The position numbers and the translations under genes are program-made. A stretch of 64,000 nucleotides of DNA from Sphingomonadales bacterium. Its GTDB lineage: Bacteria > Pseudomonadota > Alphaproteobacteria > SMXS01. The first letter of the stretch is position 1, and each line of letters begins with the position of its first letter. The notes beneath the pieces were generated by a model, which ran no database searches, was not told the DNA's origin, and was given only the letters and a program-made list of their open reading frames with translations. Where the stretch lies: contig JALHLV010000016.1 in assembly GCA_022844405.1 (NCBI GenBank), positions 30,821-94,820 of the forward strand. The letters run 5' to 3'. Below, piece after piece: positions 44,806-53,238 of the stretch.

Positions 44806-45861
44806 CTAGCGGCCTGGACGGTTGTCCTCGTCCGCCGGGTTGGGATCGGTCGGCGCCCGCTTCTGGCGCGGCTCCCGGTCCTCGCGCTTTTGCGCGGGTG
44901 CCTCGTGCGGACGCTCGCGGCGCTCGCCCGCGGCCCGGGTGTCAGGACGGTCCGGGCGTTCGGCGACCGCGCGGTTGGAGCGCTCGGCGCCCGTGCCACG
45001 GTTCGGCCGGTCATTGTCCATGGCGGGCCGGGACGGCGTGGTCGTTGCCTGCGGGCTGGGAGCCGCCCGCGGGGTCTGGGTCGCGGCGGGGGCCGTCCGG
45101 TCCCTGTTCGACGACCGGTCGTTGTCGCGGCGGTCGGCGTCGCGACGGCGGTCGCCGCGCTCGCTCAAGCCCGGCCGCGGCTGCGGCGTGGGTGCGGTCA
45201 CAGCGGGATTGTTGGGTGCACCGCGGTACGAGGTGCGGTTGTCGTTATCGCGGCGATCATTGTCGCGGCGATCACCGTCCCGCCTGTCGTTGTCGGTCCG
45301 GCTGCGTCCGTCGCGGCGGTCGCCGTCACGGTGATCGCGGTCCCGGTCGTTCCAGTCGCGGTCACCGCGACGGTCCCGGTCGTTCCAGTTACGATCCCGG
45401 TGGCGGTCGTTCCAGTCGCGGTCGCGGCGCGGGCCCCAGCTGCTCCGCCAGCTATCGTGATAGTGGCGCTCCCAGCGGCCACGGTCGTGATAGAACGGCC
45501 GGCCTCGATAGTAGCTGTCCCAATAGTTGCCGAAGCTGAACGAAAGGAAGCCGATGCCCACATAGGGGCCGGCGTCCACCAGGCCCATGCGCCGGCTGCG
45601 GTAGTCGACGACGATGTCGCTGGCGTCGACCCAGCCGCGATCGGAGCGGTAGCCAACGTCGCAGAAGCTCCAGTCGTTCAGGCAGCCATAGATTTCCACG
45701 CGCCGGTCGTTTCGGATTGTCCGGATTGCCGGATAATCGTAGTCCGGACCCGCGCGCAGTTCGGTCGGTTCGACCGTAAAGCCCGTCGCAGCCTGGGCCG
45801 CGGCCGGCACGAATGCCGCACCGGCGACAAGCACCGCGGCGGCGATAGACTTGCGAAACAT
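44806..45861 (-). CDS. Secreted SH3-like protein with long Arg/Asp-rich tail
   Basis: 351-residue exported protein. A signal peptide (AAAVLVAGAAFVPAAAQA) leads to a bacterial SH3-like domain (about 28-90): LRAGPDYDYPAIRTI, IYGCLNDWSFCDV and DRGWVDASDI. A GIGFLSFSFGNYWDSYYRGRPFYHDR segment follows, then a low-complexity tail of DRDWNDR-type repeats and Pro/Thr-rich parts to the end. ATG 45861 has GGAGAG close by. Its neighbour at 46030-46518 is a shorter paralogue with the same domain order. The tail has strong repeat character in DNA, so length may vary between strains. Function unknown; envelope or cell-wall binding is possible. Confidence 0.82.
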   Translation of the reverse strand: MFRKSIAAAVLVAGAAFVPAAAQAATGFTVEPTELRAGPDYDYPAIRTIRNDRRVEIYGCLNDWSFCDVGYRSDRGWVDASDIVVDYRSRRMGLVDAGPYVGIGFLSFSFGNYWDSYYRGRPFYHDRGRWERHYHDSWRSSWGPRRDRDWNDRHRDRNWNDRDRRGDRDWNDRDRDHRDGDRRDGRSRTDNDRRDGDRRDNDRRDNDNRTSYRGAPNNPAVTAPTPQPRPGLSERGDRRRDADRRDNDRSSNRDRTAPAATQTPRAAPSPQATTTPSRPAMDNDRPNRGTGAERSNRAVAERPDRPDTRAAGERRERPHEAPAQKREDREPRQKRAPTDPNPADEDNRPGR

Positions 45862-45964
45862 GTGTCTCTCCAAGAACATTTTGAGTTTTCCCCGTGAGCC
45901 GTTTTCTTCCGGCCCACGCAGACATTGAACGTCGATGCGCGCGCGTCGGTTCCGCTTCGGTAAC

Positions 45965-45993
45965 GGGAGACCCTGAGCGAACCAGGGTCTCCC
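45965..45993. terminator. Hairpin between the two SH3-like genes
   Basis: Perfect 11-bp inverted repeat GGGAGACCCTG / CAGGGTCTCCC with a seven-base loop, downstream of the 46030-46518 gene. No T-run on the minus strand, so it is a terminator candidate or an RNA-stabilising stem. Confidence 0.6.
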
Positions 45994-46029
45994 TCACCGG
46001 CCCGGTGGACTTGCGCGATCAGTCAGCCA

Positions 46030-46518
46030 TTACCGCCTCGGGCGATCACGGTCGTGGTCGCGGCCGTCGCCGTCACGGTCGCGGCCGTCGTGGTCGTTGT
46101 GGCCGTAATCGCTGCTGTGGTTCCCGCGGCGGCTCCAGTTTTCCCGGTCGCGGTAGAAGCCGCGGCCCTTGTAGTTGGAGTCCCAATAGCTGCCGACGTT
46201 GAACTGGACCACCGACACGCCCCAGGGTGAACCATAGGCGACTCGACGGCCCGAGCGTTCGGCCTGGACGTCTTCGCCGAGCACCCAGCCGCGTCCGCGG
46301 TTGGTGCTGACGTCGCACCACGACCAATCGCGCAGGCAGCCATTGATCTCGATCCGAGCGCCGCTGCGGGCATAGGCGACGGTCGGGTAGTCGTAGTCCG
46401 GGCCGGCCTTGACGTCGAGCCGGTCGACCGCGTAGCCGGGCACCGCGCTGGCCGGCGCGGCAACCATGATGGACGCGCCGAGAACGAGCGCGGTGGCAAC
46501 CAGTGTCTTTTTCAACAT
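46030..46518 (-). CDS. Secreted SH3-like protein with Asp/Arg-rich tail (paralogue)
   Basis: 162-residue exported protein. Signal peptide: LVATALVLGASIMVAAPASA. The SH3-like part has VKAGPDYDYPTVAYA, INGCLRDWSWCDV and GRGWVLGEDV, then VGSYWDSNYKGRGFYRDRENW and a short D/R/H-rich end. The order and motifs match the larger protein just downstream, pointing to tandem duplication followed by tail expansion in one copy. ATG 46518 has GGAG six bases upstream. The long A+T-rich region to its right likely carries its promoter. Confidence 0.82.
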   Translation of the reverse strand: MLKKTLVATALVLGASIMVAAPASAVPGYAVDRLDVKAGPDYDYPTVAYARSGARIEINGCLRDWSWCDVSTNRGRGWVLGEDVQAERSGRRVAYGSPWGVSVVQFNVGSYWDSNYKGRGFYRDRENWSRRGNHSSDYGHNDHDGRDRDGDGRDHDRDRPRR

Positions 46519-46881
46519 ATCAATCTCCAATGTTGGTCTGCTGTGCACGGATGACGGCGAGTTTTCTACGGCTCGATCAGCCGCTCCGAGCAAAATAAAC
46601 GTGTGGTATATCCATATGTTCCCATGAAATTGAAATATTAAAAATTAATAGAACTCCAGTAAGCACAATATACACTTGGCCATTAATAGCCTGTTCACAA
46701 ATAATCGGGATCAGGTTTTTTTAACCCGGAGGCCGGCCTGTGCGTCCCAAAGTGCACAATAGGATTCGCCGTCTGACAGGACAGGGTGCAGGGTGAGACA
46801 TCGGAAGTTGCCCCTGACGTCGACAGGCCCTGTTTCGTTGGTGCTGGCCTCAAGGGCCGTGGCCTGTGCTATACAGCCGCC
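46519..46881. other. Intergenic region with A+T-rich island
   Basis: 363 bases without a supported gene. About 46590-46720 is strikingly A+T-rich compared with the rest of the window (ATTGAAATATTAAAAATTAA and similar). It probably holds the minus-strand promoter for the SH3-like gene. Right of it, a run TTTTTTT (near 46715) and a -10-like TATACA at 46870-46875 precede the ABC transporter start. No RNA gene or ORF could be recognised. Confidence 0.6.
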
Positions 46882-48732
46882 ATGAACGCCGATCCCGACG
46901 ACCGACTACCGCGCGGCCAGCGCCATCACTGGAAGACGGTGAAGACCCTGCTGCCCTATCTCTGGCCGGCAGGCGAGCCGGACATGAAGGCGCGGGTGGT
47001 GATCGCGCTGGTGCTGCTGGCGGCGTCGAAGGGCCTGACCGTCGGCATACCGCTGATCTACAAGGAGGTCGTCGCCAGTCTGACGTCGCAGGGCGGCATC
47101 GTCGGCTCCCCAGCCTTCGCCATTCCCGTCTTCCTCATCCTCGGCTACGGCATCGCCAGGATGCTGGCGCCGTCGCTGGGCGAACTGCGCGACATGATCT
47201 TCGCCAAGGTCGGCCAGCAGGCGTTGCGCCGCGTGGCGCTTCGGGTGTTCCGCCACATCCACGCGCTGTCGATGCGGTTCCACCTGGACCGGCGCACCGG
47301 CGGCCTCAGCCGGGTCATCGAGCGCGGCACCCAGGGCATCGACTTTGCCCTGCGCTTCATGATCTTCAACATCATCCCCACGATCCTGGAGATCGGCTTC
47401 GTCGCCGCCATCATGTGGGGCGTGCTGGACTGGCGCTATGCCGCGGCGACCGTCGCCTCCATCGTCCTCTACGTGGCCTTCACCTTCGGCATAACCGAGC
47501 TGCGGCTCAAGCTGCGCCGCGAGATGAACCGCCAGGATACCGAGGCCAACACCAAGGCCGTCGACAGCCTGCTGAACTACGAGACGGTGAAGTACTTCAA
47601 CAACGAGGAGCACGAAGCCCGCCGGTTCGACAAGGCCATGCAACGCTACGAGCGGGCCGCGGTGCTGAACCAGAGCAGCCTGTCGCTGCTCAATACCGGC
47701 CAGGCCACCATCATTTCGGCCGGCCTGGCGGTGGTGATGTTGATGTCGGCCTGGGACATGGCCTCGGGCCGTCATGGCATCGACGATTTCGTGTTCGTCA
47801 ACATGCTGCTGGTGCAGTTGTTCCTGCCGCTCAACTTCCTGGGCTTCGTCTACCGCGAGATGCGCCAGTCGCTGATCGACATGGAGGCCATGTTCGACCT
47901 GCTGGGCGAGCCGCGCGAGGTCGAGGACAAGCCGGACGCGATGGCGTTGATCACCGCCGGCGGTGAAATCGTTTTCGACAACGTGTCGTTCCACTACAAG
48001 CCCGACCGGCAGATCCTGTTCGACGTCAGCTTTACCGTCCCCGCCGGGCACACGGTCGCCATCGTCGGCCATAGCGGCGCGGGCAAGTCGACCATCTCGC
48101 GGCTGCTCTACCGGTTCTATGACGTCACCGGCGGCGCCATCCGCATCGACGGCCAGAACATCGCCGAGGTCACCCAGACCAGCCTGCGCCGCGCCATCGG
48201 CATCGTGCCGCAGGATACGGTGCTGTTCAACGACACCATCGGCTACAACATCGGCTATGGCCGGCCCGAGGCGCCGTTCGAGGAGGTGCGCGAGGCGGCG
48301 CGGATGGCGGCGATCGACGACTTCATCACCTCGCTGCCGATGGGTTACGAGACCAATGTGGGCGAGCGCGGGCTCAAGGTGTCGGGCGGCGAGAAGCAGC
48401 GCATCGCCATCGCCCGCACCATCATGAAGAATCCGCCGATCCTGATCCTGGACGAGGCGACCTCGGCGCTCGACACCAATACGGAAAAGGAAATCCAGGA
48501 GGCGCTGAAGAGCGTGTCGCGCGACCGCACGACGCTGGTCATCGCGCACCGGCTGTCGACGGTGGTCGATGCCGACGAGATCATCGTGCTCGAACACGGC
48601 CGGATCGCCGAACGCGGAACGCATGCGGCGCTTCTCGCGTTGCCGGGCGGCCTCTACGCCATCATGTGGCAGCGCCAGCAGGAGGCCGTCGCCGCGGCGG
48701 AAAAGCTGGAAACGCTGGCGGCGGACTACTAA
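46882..48732 (+). CDS. Atm1/HMT1-type ABC exporter (fused permease-ATPase)
   Basis: 616-residue half-transporter, functional as a homodimer. Six transmembrane helices (about 30-310) with the conserved DRRTGGLSRVIERG and NYETVKYFNNE patterns of the Atm1/ABCB7 group are followed by an ATPase domain: Walker A GHSGAGKST (near 396), signature VSGGEKQRIA, Walker B ILILDEATSALD. Relatives export glutathione-linked persulfides or metal-glutathione conjugates. ATG 46882 lacks a Shine-Dalgarno, and a TATACA lies six to seven bases before it, so the mRNA may be leaderless. The longer frame from GTG 46786 has no family-like residues. Confidence 0.92.
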   Translation: MNADPDDRLPRGQRHHWKTVKTLLPYLWPAGEPDMKARVVIALVLLAASKGLTVGIPLIYKEVVASLTSQGGIVGSPAFAIPVFLILGYGIARMLAPSLGELRDMIFAKVGQQALRRVALRVFRHIHALSMRFHLDRRTGGLSRVIERGTQGIDFALRFMIFNIIPTILEIGFVAAIMWGVLDWRYAAATVASIVLYVAFTFGITELRLKLRREMNRQDTEANTKAVDSLLNYETVKYFNNEEHEARRFDKAMQRYERAAVLNQSSLSLLNTGQATIISAGLAVVMLMSAWDMASGRHGIDDFVFVNMLLVQLFLPLNFLGFVYREMRQSLIDMEAMFDLLGEPREVEDKPDAMALITAGGEIVFDNVSFHYKPDRQILFDVSFTVPAGHTVAIVGHSGAGKSTISRLLYRFYDVTGGAIRIDGQNIAEVTQTSLRRAIGIVPQDTVLFNDTIGYNIGYGRPEAPFEEVREAARMAAIDDFITSLPMGYETNVGERGLKVSGGEKQRIAIARTIMKNPPILILDEATSALDTNTEKEIQEALKSVSRDRTTLVIAHRLSTVVDADEIIVLEHGRIAERGTHAALLALPGGLYAIMWQRQQEAVAAAEKLETLAADY

Positions 48733-48762
48733 TTGCCGGACAATGGCGGAAAAGGCGAGGCC

Positions 48763-49473
48763 ATGGAAAACCACAATATCCTGGACAGCATCAAGTCCGT
48801 ATTCGTCCCGATCCACCGGGAGGGCTACCCCTACATCGCCATCTTCGCCGTGGTGACGCTGCTGCTGATGTGGGCCTGGGCGCCGCTCGGCCTGATCGCC
48901 TTCGTGCTGACCGTTTGGTGCGTCTATTTCTTCCGTGACCCGGACCGGACGACGCCGGTGCGCGAGGGCCTGGTGATCAGCCCGGCCGACGGTCTCGTGG
49001 TCTCGATCCGGCCGGCGCCGCCGCCGCCGGAACTGGAGATGGGCCCCGAACCGCGCCTGCGCATCGCCATCTTCATGAACGTGTTCGACTGCCATGTGAA
49101 CCGGTCGCCCTGCGACGGCACGATCACCAGGAAGGTCTACAGCCCCGGCCTGTTCCTCAATGCCACCCTGGACAAGGCCAGCGAGGACAACGAGCGCATG
49201 GCGCTGCGCATGACGACGGTCACCGGCAAGGACGTGGCGTTCGTGCAGATCGCCGGGCTCGTGGCGCGGCGCATCGTCTGCAAGGTCGCGCCCGGGGACA
49301 TGTTGAAGACCGGCGCGCGGATCGGCATCATCCGCTTCGGCAGCCGCGTCGATGTTTATCTGGATGCGGGCATGTCACCCATGGTGGTCGTCGGCCAGAA
49401 GGCGGTCGCCGGCGAAACCATCCTGGCCGACGAGAAGGCGGTCGATCCGCCGCAACATGGCGAGGTCCGCTGA
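48763..49473 (+). CDS. psd: Phosphatidylserine decarboxylase (short proenzyme)
   Basis: 236-residue proteobacterial type. Two N-terminal hydrophobic helices precede PADGLVVSI and FMNVFDCHVNRSPCDG; the self-cleavage site that yields the pyruvoyl group is Gly-Ser in RFGSRVDVYLD. It makes phosphatidylethanolamine from phosphatidylserine in the inner membrane. ATG 48763 (MENHNILD) is preferred over TTG 48733. pssA, which makes its substrate, starts two bases after its stop. Confidence 0.93.
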   Translation: MENHNILDSIKSVFVPIHREGYPYIAIFAVVTLLLMWAWAPLGLIAFVLTVWCVYFFRDPDRTTPVREGLVISPADGLVVSIRPAPPPPELEMGPEPRLRIAIFMNVFDCHVNRSPCDGTITRKVYSPGLFLNATLDKASEDNERMALRMTTVTGKDVAFVQIAGLVARRIVCKVAPGDMLKTGARIGIIRFGSRVDVYLDAGMSPMVVVGQKAVAGETILADEKAVDPPQHGEVR

Positions 49474-49475
49474 CC

Positions 49476-50261
49476 ATGAATGCGCCGCTGCATCGGCGAT
49501 TGCCGCCGGTCGTGCCGGTCAGGGCGCTCGCGCCCACGGTGTTGACCGTGCTGGCGCTGTGCTCGGGCGTCAGCTCGATCCGCTACGCATTTCTGGACCG
49601 CTGGGAGGCGGCAGTGATCGCGATCCTGCTCGCCAGCCTGTTCGACCTGCTGGATGGCCGGGTGGCTCGGTTGATCAAGGGCACCTCCAAGTTCGGCGCC
49701 GAGCTGGATTCTCTCTCCGACGTGATCTGTTTCGGCGTCGCGCCTGCCATCGTGCTGTATTTCTGGACCTTGCAGGACGTGCCGCGCCTTGGCTGGGCGG
49801 TGGCGCTTCTCTACGTCGTATGCTGCGCCCTGCGGCTCGCGCGCTTCAACATCATGGACCAGAGCGCCGCCGAGGACGGCACCGTGCACCGCCATTTCAT
49901 GGGCATGCCCGCGCCGGCGGCAGCCGGTCTCGCGCTGGTGCCGTTCGCGCTGTCGTTCCATACCGAATCCGATTTCTTCCGCGAACCCGAGGCGTGCGCG
50001 GTCTATATGGCCGTGCTCGCGCTGATGATGGTCAGCCGTGTGCCGACGCTCTCGACCAAGCATATCCGGATCAACCGTCATCTGGTGCTGCCGCTGCTGG
50101 TCGGCGCCGTGATCCTGGCCGCGCTCCTGGCTTCGTCGTTCTGGGCCACCTATGTGGGCCTGGCGGCGATCTATGCCGTCCTGTTGCCAGTCGTCGCGGT
50201 TCAGGCCATGCGCGAGCATCGCAACCAGCCGCCGGACGAACCGGCCGGCCCGCTCGATTAG
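49476..50261 (+). CDS. pssA: CDP-diacylglycerol--serine O-phosphatidyltransferase
   Basis: 261-residue integral membrane enzyme of the CDP-alcohol phosphatidyltransferase family. The family motif DG-x2-AR-x8-G-x3-D-x3-D is complete in LLDGRVARLIKGTSKFGAEL followed by DSLSD. About eight hydrophobic helices. It forms phosphatidylserine for the Psd encoded immediately upstream. ATG 49476 follows the psd stop by two bases. The next gene begins 19 bases downstream. Confidence 0.95.
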   Translation: MNAPLHRRLPPVVPVRALAPTVLTVLALCSGVSSIRYAFLDRWEAAVIAILLASLFDLLDGRVARLIKGTSKFGAELDSLSDVICFGVAPAIVLYFWTLQDVPRLGWAVALLYVVCCALRLARFNIMDQSAAEDGTVHRHFMGMPAPAAAGLALVPFALSFHTESDFFREPEACAVYMAVLALMMVSRVPTLSTKHIRINRHLVLPLLVGAVILAALLASSFWATYVGLAAIYAVLLPVVAVQAMREHRNQPPDEPAGPLD

Positions 50262-50280
50262 CAATCCCGCCGATGGTCCC

Positions 50281-51408
50281 ATGCGCGCAGGGTTGAGCCG
50301 GACCTGGGAATGGCTGACCTTGCCGGCGCCGGCGCGGCGGTTGCAGCGCGCGGACCGGCGCGGGCTGCCCGCGCACGATCCGGGCGCCGAACCGGCGGTC
50401 AACGCCATGCTGGCGTGGCTCGGACGCGCGCAGGACCGCTCGGCCGCGGGCGAAGGCGGCTTCTCTGGGCACTTCGATCTGACCACCGGATGGGGCGCCT
50501 CCTGTCCCGGTACCACCGGCCTCGCGGCGCGCACCCTGCTGCGCGCGGCCGACCGTTGGGGCGACCATTCCAGCCGGCAACGCGCCACCTGGGGCCTCGA
50601 ATGGCTGTGCGGCGTCCAGCGCCCCGATGGCGGCTTCGCGGCGGCGGGCGGCGACGCCTCGGCGCCGTTCGCCACCGGCCAGACCCTGCTGGGGCTGATC
50701 GCCGGAAACGGCGCGGTCGCCGGGGCTGGCGACGCCGCGTCCCGGGCCGCGCGCTGGCTCGTGGCGGCGCAGAACGGCGACGGAAGCTGGCTCGGTGAGC
50801 GCGCCCATGACACCCAGACCGCCTGGGCGCTGCTGGAGGCCGACGCGCTATTGCCCGATCAGGGTTTCGGCGCTGCGGCGCTGGCCAATCTGCGTTGGGC
50901 GCTGGGGCAGCAGCACCGGAACGGCTGGCTGGCCAATTGCTGCACCGACGACGCGACGCGGCCGCTCACGGTGATGATCGGCACGGCGATCCGAGGCTTC
51001 CTCGAGGCGTATCGCCTTGGCCATGTGCTACGGCACTTGGACGCAGCGGTCATGGCCGGCTGGGCACTGGTCGCCGTGCAGCGGCGTGGCGACGGCTCGC
51101 TGCCGGGCCGACTCAACGACCAGTGGGAATCGGCGGCGGACTGGAGCGGCCTGTCGGGCGACGCGCAGGCCGCCATGTGTTGGATGCTGCTGTTCGAGGC
51201 CACCAAGGACCCGGCGTTCCTGTTGGCGGCGAAGGCGGCCAACCGCTTCATCCGCCGCACCCTGCCGGCCACCGCCGACGCCGACCAGTCGGGCGGCGTG
51301 CGCGGCTCGTTCCCGGTCGATGGCGACTATGGCCGTTTCCGCTTTGTCACCCAGGCGGCGGTCTATGCCATCGACGCCAACATGATGGAACTGGCGCTGA
51401 ATGGTTAG
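50281..51408 (+). CDS. Terpene cyclase/prenyltransferase-fold (alpha-alpha toroid) protein
   Basis: 375-residue protein with repeated QW-like units, such as VQRPDGGFAAAGGD, AAQNGDGSWLGERAHDT and VQRRGDGSLPGRLNDQWES, typical of squalene-hopene cyclase and protein-prenyltransferase alpha-alpha barrels. It is about half the length of squalene-hopene cyclase and the catalytic DXDD motif is not seen, so cyclase activity is doubtful. No signal peptide is evident. It is the last gene of the psd-pssA run, suggesting a lipid-related or polysaccharide-lyase-like task, but no function is assigned. Its stop interlocks with the convergent TauE gene (TTAG). Confidence 0.7.
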   Translation: MRAGLSRTWEWLTLPAPARRLQRADRRGLPAHDPGAEPAVNAMLAWLGRAQDRSAAGEGGFSGHFDLTTGWGASCPGTTGLAARTLLRAADRWGDHSSRQRATWGLEWLCGVQRPDGGFAAAGGDASAPFATGQTLLGLIAGNGAVAGAGDAASRAARWLVAAQNGDGSWLGERAHDTQTAWALLEADALLPDQGFGAAALANLRWALGQQHRNGWLANCCTDDATRPLTVMIGTAIRGFLEAYRLGHVLRHLDAAVMAGWALVAVQRRGDGSLPGRLNDQWESAADWSGLSGDAQAAMCWMLLFEATKDPAFLLAAKAANRFIRRTLPATADADQSGGVRGSFPVDGDYGRFRFVTQAAVYAIDANMMELALNG

Positions 51409-52229
51409 CCGAACAGGTCCCGGAACATCCGCGCCGAGGTCAGCGCGAGGAACCCGGCGAACGCCCAGCGCAGCGGCTGCGGCTTCAGCCAGTGGGCGAG
51501 CGCCACGCCCCACGGCACCGACAGCAGCGTCGCCGGCACCAGCACCACGAAGCCGAGCAGGCTAACATAGCCCAGATACCAGGGCAGCGGCAGCAGCGGA
51601 TGACCCCAGCCGGCGATGATGAAACCGATGGTGCCGGGAATGGAGATGATCAGCCCGAAGCCCGACGCCGTCGCCACCGCCCGGTGGATCGGCACGCCGA
51701 GCATGGACAGCGTCGGCACGGCCAGCGTGCCGCCGCCGATGCCCATCATGGCCGAGAACGCGCCGATGCCCACGGGCGGCAGCGCGCCCAGGAAGCCGCC
51801 GGGCACCGTCTCGCGCAGCTTCCAGTCGTGACGCACGGCCGTCATCTGCACGGCGACGATCAGCGCCACCGTGGCGAACACCAGGGTGAGTTCGCGGCCC
51901 TTGGCGAACACGGCAAGCCCCGTGCCGATCAGCACGCCAATGCCCAGCGGTACGGCCCATTGCCGCATCAGTGCCATGTCGACCGCGCCGCGCTTGTGGT
52001 GGCCACGCACCGAACGGATCGAGGTCGGGATGATGGTGGCGAGCGACGTGCCGACCGCCAGATGCATGCGGATAGACGGATCGATGTCCAGATACGAGAA
52101 CACGTGATAGAGCGCCGGTACGATGACGATGCCGCCGCCCACGCCCAGCAGCCCCGAGATCACGCCGCTGAACAGGCCCACGCCGATCAGCAGGACGCCC
52201 AGCAGGATCAGGTCGGGTTGTGCGGGCAT
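51405..52229 (-). CDS. TauE/SafE-family sulfite/anion exporter
   Basis: 274-residue membrane protein with about eight helices in two similar halves. Family signatures are SGLLGVGGGIVIVPAL near the N-terminus and MMGIGGGTLAVPTL in the second half. Substrates of the family are sulfite, sulfonates or organic anions. It stands next to an enoyl-CoA hydratase gene in the same orientation with a 61-base gap. The specific substrate cannot be told. Confidence 0.9.
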   Translation of the reverse strand: MPAQPDLILLGVLLIGVGLFSGVISGLLGVGGGIVIVPALYHVFSYLDIDPSIRMHLAVGTSLATIIPTSIRSVRGHHKRGAVDMALMRQWAVPLGIGVLIGTGLAVFAKGRELTLVFATVALIVAVQMTAVRHDWKLRETVPGGFLGALPPVGIGAFSAMMGIGGGTLAVPTLSMLGVPIHRAVATASGFGLIISIPGTIGFIIAGWGHPLLPLPWYLGYVSLLGFVVLVPATLLSVPWGVALAHWLKPQPLRWAFAGFLALTSARMFRDLFG

Positions 52230-52290
52230 AGCGTGGTTCCGGCGGTGGCGGCTGGCATTGGTCGATAGCCGACGCGCCGTGGTTGAGTTT

Positions 52291-53079
52291 TCAGGTCCCG
52301 GTGAATCGGGGCGCGCGCTTCTCCAGGAACGACCGCACGCCTTCGTGGTGGTCGTTGGAGCCGAAGCAGTCCTTCAGCGCCACGGTATGCGCCGCCATGT
52401 GGTCGGCCGCCGACCGCTCCAGCCCCTCGTAAACCAGCGCCTTGATGCGGGTGAGGGCGAAGGGCGAGCCCTTCAGGTACTTCTCGGCTTCGGCATAGGC
52501 AGCGGCCAGCAAGTTCTCCGGCTCGACCAGCTGCGATACGTAGCCGATGGCATAAGCTTCCTCGGCAGACAGAAAATCGCCCGAATAGAGCAGCTGCAGC
52601 GCCTTTTGCGGGCCGAGCAGGCGCGGCAGCAGCCAGGTGCCGGCGCCGGTGTCGGGCACCAGCCCGCGATGGACGAAGTTCCAGGCGAAGCGGGCGCGCG
52701 GGGTGGCGATGCGCACGTCGCACTGGCTGGTGTATTCGGCGCCCATGCCGACGGCGGGGCCGTCGATGGCGCCGATCACCGGCTTGGGGCATTTCAGCAG
52801 CGGCCACCATTTGCCGCTTTCTTGCGCCGTGCCGCGCAGGCCGCGGTCCTTGCCGGGCACCGAGTCCAGGTCCGACAGGTCGGTGCCCGCGCAGAACGAG
52901 CCCTGGTCGCCGCCGGTGACCACCAATACGCGGACCGATGTATCTTCGCCCAGCCGGCCAACGGTCTCGATGAAGGCGCGCAGCATGTCGAACGACATGG
53001 CGTTGCGCCGCTCGTTGCGGTCGATCAGCAGCGTGGCGATGCCGCGCTCGTCGATGCTGGTCTTGATGAACTCGCTCAT
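52291..53079 (-). CDS. Enoyl-CoA hydratase/isomerase family protein
   Basis: 262-residue crotonase-fold enzyme. The CoA-binding oxyanion-hole segments are FCAGTDLSDLD and IGAIDGPAVGMGAEY, with the RGLVPDTGAGTWLLPRLLG block and a C-terminal trimerisation helix. Position of the second catalytic Glu is replaced or shifted (VPDTG), so hydratase versus isomerase or other crotonase activity is open. ATG 53079 (MSEFIKTSI). Followed on the left by the TauE gene; preceded by a repeat element. Confidence 0.88.
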   Translation of the reverse strand: MSEFIKTSIDERGIATLLIDRNERRNAMSFDMLRAFIETVGRLGEDTSVRVLVVTGGDQGSFCAGTDLSDLDSVPGKDRGLRGTAQESGKWWPLLKCPKPVIGAIDGPAVGMGAEYTSQCDVRIATPRARFAWNFVHRGLVPDTGAGTWLLPRLLGPQKALQLLYSGDFLSAEEAYAIGYVSQLVEPENLLAAAYAEAEKYLKGSPFALTRIKALVYEGLERSAADHMAAHTVALKDCFGSNDHHEGVRSFLEKRAPRFTGT

Positions 53080-53132
53080 GGGCTATTCCCCGTCTACCCA
53101 GGTTGAGACGTCATTGGCCGCTTGCGCGGCGT

Positions 53133-53235
53133 CCCCTCATCCGGCGCTTCGCGCCACCTTCTCCCCGGCGGGGAGAAGGGAAAGTCCGAGCCGTATCGTC
53201 ACCTCTCCCCGCCGGGGAGAGGGCAGGGTGAGGGG
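53133..53235. repeat. Composite palindromic repeat element
   Basis: Nested inverted repeats: outer CCCCTCA / TGAGGGG (53133-53139, 53229-53235), a small GGCGC-TTC-GCGCC stem, and two near-perfect palindromes centred at 53168 and 53212 (TCTCCCCGGCGGGGAGA and its cousin). Such TTCTCCCC-rich palindromes recur as intergenic repeats in alphaproteobacterial genomes. Confidence 0.8.
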
Positions 53236-53238
53236 TGC

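Noticed and set aside
46906..49095. Long minus-strand frame opposite the ABC exporter and psd.
   Set aside because: Shadow of two well-supported genes; the translation is rich in His, Arg, Gln and Asp without motifs.
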